Part shown: positions 60,857 to 64,000 of the stretch, piece after piece | Numbering within the stretch: the first letter of the stretch is position 1 | Layout: each line of letters begins with the position of its first letter | Assembly: GCF_016583905.1 (NCBI RefSeq) | Contig: NZ_NRRY01000028.1 | Span: 1-64,000 of the forward strand | Source of the DNA: Lamprobacter modestohalophilus | Lineage (GTDB): Bacteria > Pseudomonadota > Gammaproteobacteria > Chromatiales > Chromatiaceae | Reading direction: 5' to 3' | Length of the DNA stretch: 64,000 bases | Made by a program: the position numbers and the translations under genes | The notes under the pieces: model-generated | The model's input: only the letters and a program-made list of their open reading frames with translations | Told to the model about the DNA's origin: nothing | The model's database searches: none

Positions 60857-62062
60857 ATGAGCCCAGGGCAAACAGACCATAGTCAAGAGGGAAAGGTCAG
60901 GGTCGCACTGCGGTTTGCCCTGTCCGGACTCGCAGCTGCGCTCGTGCTGATGATCGGCCTCTGTCTTGTCGGCGCCATCACCGCCCCGGGGAAGACGCAT
61001 CGGGTGTCCGGCGAAGATCTCATTCTGCAACAAGGCAGCGGCGAGGTGACCGCCAATGGCCTCCTGGTGCGCGCACCGGGTGCAAACAACCAGGTACTGC
61101 TGCTCACGCCGCAGTTCGACCTGTCAGCCGCCGACTATGGTCTCGTCAACTGGAGCGTCATCGGCTTGCGACCCGAGCAGGACGTTCAGGTGGTCTGGAC
61201 AACAAGCAAGGCTCCAGGACGCGCAATCGTCTATCAACCTTCGGCTGCTGAACGAGAACAGTCGATGGCCAACCTCGCTCAGCACCCGGCCTGGACCGGG
61301 CGAGTCGACAGGATTGGTCTGTTGCTGCCAGGTGCTTTGCCAGAGCCAGTGCTAATTGCGTCGCTTGGCCTCGCTCCTGCCCAAGGTGGCTGCAGAAGCG
61401 CGTTGTTAGCTGCAGCGGCTGCCTGGAGTCACCAAGAACCCTGGAGTCAGCGCTCGATCAACTTCACGCTCAGCGCTGAGCCAACAGTCTTTGGCATTTC
61501 GCCGGCGTTGGCGTTGGCGCTCTGGGTTGCGTTAGCCGCCCTGATCAACTGGATGGCCTGCCGGCGCTGCTCGGCGTCTAGCCATGTCACGGCTGTGCTA
61601 GTGCTCATCATCGCTGCCTGGCTCTTACTCGATCTCCGCTGGCAAGGGCAGCTACTGGCGCGTTTAACAGACAGCCGTGACCGTTATGCTGAGCTTGATC
61701 ACAGTGTCCGACCACAGGCAGCACCCGATGGTCAATTGTTTCAATTGGTCGAGGCATTACGCGCCCAACTGCCGCCTGAGCCTTCGCGTATCCTGATCAT
61801 CAGCAACGATGCGGGCGGTTATCTCGCCGGTCGAACGCGCTATCACCTGTTACCGCATCGAGCTTATTCAGGCCTTGTGCGGCTACCGAGAGCAGACGAG
61901 GTGGCTCCCGGCGACTTTCTCTTCCTCATTGCTCCGCTCCAGTCAGTGCGCTACGACCCCCGTCAACGCACCTTGAGCCTAAAGGGCCAATCGCTGCCCG
62001 TTCAGCCGGTCTGGTCAGCCCAGGGCTTCGGCCAGCTGTTTCGCGTGCGAGGGGAGACCTAA
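60857..62062 (+). CDS. Membrane protein of unknown function in glycosyltransferase cluster
   Basis: 401 residues, no family recognised. One N-terminal helix (FALSGLAAALVLMIGLCLVG), an extracytoplasmic domain of about 160 residues, two helices (GISPALALALWVALAALINW, VTAVLVLIIAAWLLLDLRW) and a C-terminal domain. GGAGAGGAG upstream of ATG 60857 favours this start over ATG 60830. A single base separates its stop from the next ATG, so the two are translationally coupled. DNA divergent from DUF2304. Confidence 0.8.
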   Translation: MSPGQTDHSQEGKVRVALRFALSGLAAALVLMIGLCLVGAITAPGKTHRVSGEDLILQQGSGEVTANGLLVRAPGANNQVLLLTPQFDLSAADYGLVNWSVIGLRPEQDVQVVWTTSKAPGRAIVYQPSAAEREQSMANLAQHPAWTGRVDRIGLLLPGALPEPVLIASLGLAPAQGGCRSALLAAAAAWSHQEPWSQRSINFTLSAEPTVFGISPALALALWVALAALINWMACRRCSASSHVTAVLVLIIAAWLLLDLRWQGQLLARLTDSRDRYAELDHSVRPQAAPDGQLFQLVEALRAQLPPEPSRILIISNDAGGYLAGRTRYHLLPHRAYSGLVRLPRADEVAPGDFLFLIAPLQSVRYDPRQRTLSLKGQSLPVQPVWSAQGFGQLFRVRGET

Positions 62063-62063
62063 C

Positions 62064-63539
62064 ATGGCTTGGCTCCTCTTAGTAGCCGGGATGCTGTTGC
62101 CCTGGCTTGCCGGTACGCTGGTTCTTCGTGGGCTTTGGGCGCAGCCCAGCCCTGGCCGATGGCCTATGTTGGTTGGCTACGGCTTTGTGCTCGGCTCGCT
62201 CATCGCTGCAGGCCTGTTAAGGCTCATCGGCAACCTCGGTTTGGACCTAAAACCCTGGCTATTGCTGAGCCTAACCGCCCTGATCGTTTCGGCCGCCTTC
62301 CTGGTGTTTTGGCGCTCCAGCCGGATCTCCAACGCGCAATCTGGTCAGAAACCGGACGCTGCTGCCGTCGCCGCTCCAAACCCCGAGCAGCCAGTGCCGA
62401 TCTGGCAGGGGATCCTGTTCGGGGCACTCTTGCTTTGGCTGTTGGGGCGCCTCCTCGGCCTCGCCCTGGAGCTCTGGTGGCAGCCCTTGTTCTCCTGGGA
62501 TGCCTGGACTACTTGGATGGTGCGCGCTCGCGTCTGGACTGAGCTGCAAACCCTGACCCCTTTCATCTCACCGCAGGCGTGGCTTGCTGACCCCTCGGCT
62601 GGCAGCTATACGATTGATGCCTACCAATATCCCGAGACTGTCTCGCTGCTGGCCGCCTGGCCGGTCCTGATCCTCGGCGAGTGGAATGAGTCGGTGGCGA
62701 AGCTGCCATGGCTAGGCTGCGCTGCGGCCCTAGCGCTGGCCTTCTTTGGCCAAGCGCGACGCTGGGGCGTGTCGCCGCTGGCGGCACTGGTCGCCGTCTG
62801 GCTAGTGTTCTCACTTCCGATTCTAGATAGCCACATTGCGCTTGCCGGCTATGCTGATCTCTGGCTTGCAACCCTGATTGGGCTTGCGTTTATGGCCTTC
62901 TTGCACTGGGTGCGTGATCGCGATTGGCGCCAAGGCGCGCTAGCCTTAGCGCTCGTCGGCTGTCTTCCGCTCATCAAGCAGGAGGGCGCGGTTTGGGCGG
63001 GGCTGTTCCTGCCCGCCTTAGCTGCTGTTTGGATGCCCTGGCGCTGGTGGCTGATCGCAGGCGTCGTCGCAGCGGGGCTCGCCTGTTGGGTTTGGTTAAC
63101 GGGCGGCGTTGAGATCAAGCTGCCGCTACTAGGGGAGCTCCGCGTAGCGCCGGGAGGTCTTGTCTTACCTTACGTCGGTGAATTCAACCTGGGCTATCAG
63201 GGAGACTGGGGCCCCGTCTGGCAGCACCTATTCGTGCGAAGCAGCTGGCATCTGTTTGGCTATCTGCTGCTCCTTGCGCTTGCCGCTGCTTTCATCCAGG
63301 TCGGCCGGCGCCGTTATTCAGAACCTTGGTCTCGCGCTGGGCTGATCTGGGTCCTCTCGGCGCTGTTCGCGTTCTATCTGCTCTTTTTCTGGACCAACGC
63401 CGCTGAATGGGCGGTTAAAGGAACCAGCATCAACCGCATCTTCCTGCAGTTTTCACCGGCGCTGATGTTTTGGATGTTAACGCTCAGTACTCATAGGGTT
63501 CCGATGGCGCATCATCCAAGCCAATCGCCGCCAGCGTGA
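62064..63539 (+). CDS. Polytopic membrane glycosyltransferase-like protein (GT-C type)
   Basis: 491 residues with roughly ten to twelve membrane helices. The first extracytoplasmic loop after LFSWDAWTTWMVRARVWTEL is rich in Trp and acidic residues as in GT-C enzymes that use polyprenyl-phosphate sugars; WDAW stands where GT-C proteins carry an acidic catalytic pair. Specific substrate unknown. Coupled to the upstream gene. Its last 56 bp overlap the convergent GT2 gene. Confidence 0.75.
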   Translation: MAWLLLVAGMLLPWLAGTLVLRGLWAQPSPGRWPMLVGYGFVLGSLIAAGLLRLIGNLGLDLKPWLLLSLTALIVSAAFLVFWRSSRISNAQSGQKPDAAAVAAPNPEQPVPIWQGILFGALLLWLLGRLLGLALELWWQPLFSWDAWTTWMVRARVWTELQTLTPFISPQAWLADPSAGSYTIDAYQYPETVSLLAAWPVLILGEWNESVAKLPWLGCAAALALAFFGQARRWGVSPLAALVAVWLVFSLPILDSHIALAGYADLWLATLIGLAFMAFLHWVRDRDWRQGALALALVGCLPLIKQEGAVWAGLFLPALAAVWMPWRWWLIAGVVAAGLACWVWLTGGVEIKLPLLGELRVAPGGLVLPYVGEFNLGYQGDWGPVWQHLFVRSSWHLFGYLLLLALAAAFIQVGRRRYSEPWSRAGLIWVLSALFAFYLLFFWTNAAEWAVKGTSINRIFLQFSPALMFWMLTLSTHRVPMAHHPSQSPPA

Positions 63540-64000
63540 GGATGCTGGTGACGACCATGTAGTGTGCGACCTTCCACCAGGACGCGAACACCTGGGATTT
63601 TCCGTTTGAGCGAGGCTTCATCAACACCGGGACTTCGCTCACGCTCAATCCGTGTCGACGCAGAATCAGCAACACGCCGACATCCTGATAATCAAGCAAG
63701 GTCGCTGCCGGGCGGATCAAGGTCTCGATGGCGGCCCGATTGTATGCGCGGAATCCGGACGTGATGTCCTCATGGGAGAGCCCGCTAATGGAGCGGAAAT
63801 AATGCCAAGCCAAGCGCCGGGCCCGACTCACCCGTGCCGGGCAAGCGCCGATGCAGACATCAGCGCGACCATCCAAGAGCGGCGCTATCACCGCCGCAAT
63901 CCCGCTTGGCTCATGCTGCCCATCTGCATCCAGCGTCACCACAAGCCCCCATCCTTGCTCATGTGCATAACGCAGCCCGGTCTGCGTTGCACCCCAAGCA
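63484..64000 (-). CDS. GT2-family (polyprenyl-phosphate mannosyltransferase-like) glycosyltransferase, partial
   Basis: C-terminal 172 residues; the N-terminus lies beyond the window. GATQTGLRYAHEQGWGLVVT followed by LDADGQHEP is the DxD region of dolichyl-phosphate-mannose-synthase-like GT2 enzymes; SGLSHEDITSGFRAYNR and SVSEVPVLMKPRSNGKSQVF are further signatures. No C-terminal membrane domain follows apart from one possible helix (VAHYMVVTSILTLAAIGL). Likely donor-forming partner for the GT-C protein and DUF2304 in this cluster. Confidence 0.9.
   Translation of the reverse strand, partial: AWGATQTGLRYAHEQGWGLVVTLDADGQHEPSGIAAVIAPLLDGRADVCIGACPARVSRARRLAWHYFRSISGLSHEDITSGFRAYNRAAIETLIRPAATLLDYQDVGVLLILRRHGLSVSEVPVLMKPRSNGKSQVFASWWKVAHYMVVTSILTLAAIGLDDAPSEPYEY

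Overview
The window looks like a chromosomal segment of a high-GC gammaproteobacterium, most like a purple sulfur bacterium or relative (Chromatiales). This is inferred from the gene order rlmH-maf-rng-yhdP-nitrilase-tldD, from mnmG-rsmG-parA-parB followed directly by a complete atp operon and glmU-glmS, and from the abundance of AAA/PD-(D/E)XK, Uma2 and Rpn proteins. No species can be named from sequence alone.

Layout. 1-67: 5' end of an IS66-like transposase. 256-5384: a very large type I-F CRISPR array of 86 identical 28-bp repeats and 85 spacers, read on the minus strand. 5515-14105: a complete type I-F cas set on the minus strand (cas6f, cas7f, cas5f, cas8f; then, after a 251-bp gap, cas2-3 and cas1). 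14232-17087: a RelE-like/UvrD-like/ankyrin helicase just upstream of cas1. 17289-27804: the conserved block tldD, nitrilase, yhdP, rng, maf, rlmH. 27977-38969: a LysM lytic transglycosylase, an AAA-PD-(D/E)XK protein, a secreted-protein remnant, the tgpA-DUF58-moxR trio, and Uma2 and Rpn nuclease-like proteins. 39120-54805: housekeeping genes mnmG, rsmG, parAB, atpIBEFHAGDC, glmU and glmS. 54832-59044: three exported proteins: a trypsin-like protease, a small unknown, and a Trp1-type zinc phospholipase-like protein. 59111-64000: an envelope glycosyltransferase cluster.

The most remarkable item is in the gap between cas2-3 and cas8f. On the plus strand (9615-9700) there is a one-spacer mini-array made of two degenerate I-F repeats. 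Both keep the Cas6f hairpin; the first does so with a compensatory base-pair change and keeps an 8-nt 5' handle. The 'spacer' begins AATGAGGTTTGGCCAA. Just 76 bp away, inside the predicted cas8f (csy1) promoter, lies a CC PAM followed by AATGAAGTTTGACCAA. The register is exact, and the only mismatches in the first 16 nt are at positions 6 and 12, the positions that are flipped out in type I crRNA-DNA hybrids. This is the architecture expected for a crRNA-like RNA that guides the Csy complex to repress its own operon (CreR/CreA-like autoregulation).

Other points of note: atpI appears to start at an AUU codon behind a perfect AGGAGG; several housekeeping proteins carry in-frame tandem-repeat insertions; and the exported phospholipase-like protein seems to be fused to a permuted papain-like domain.
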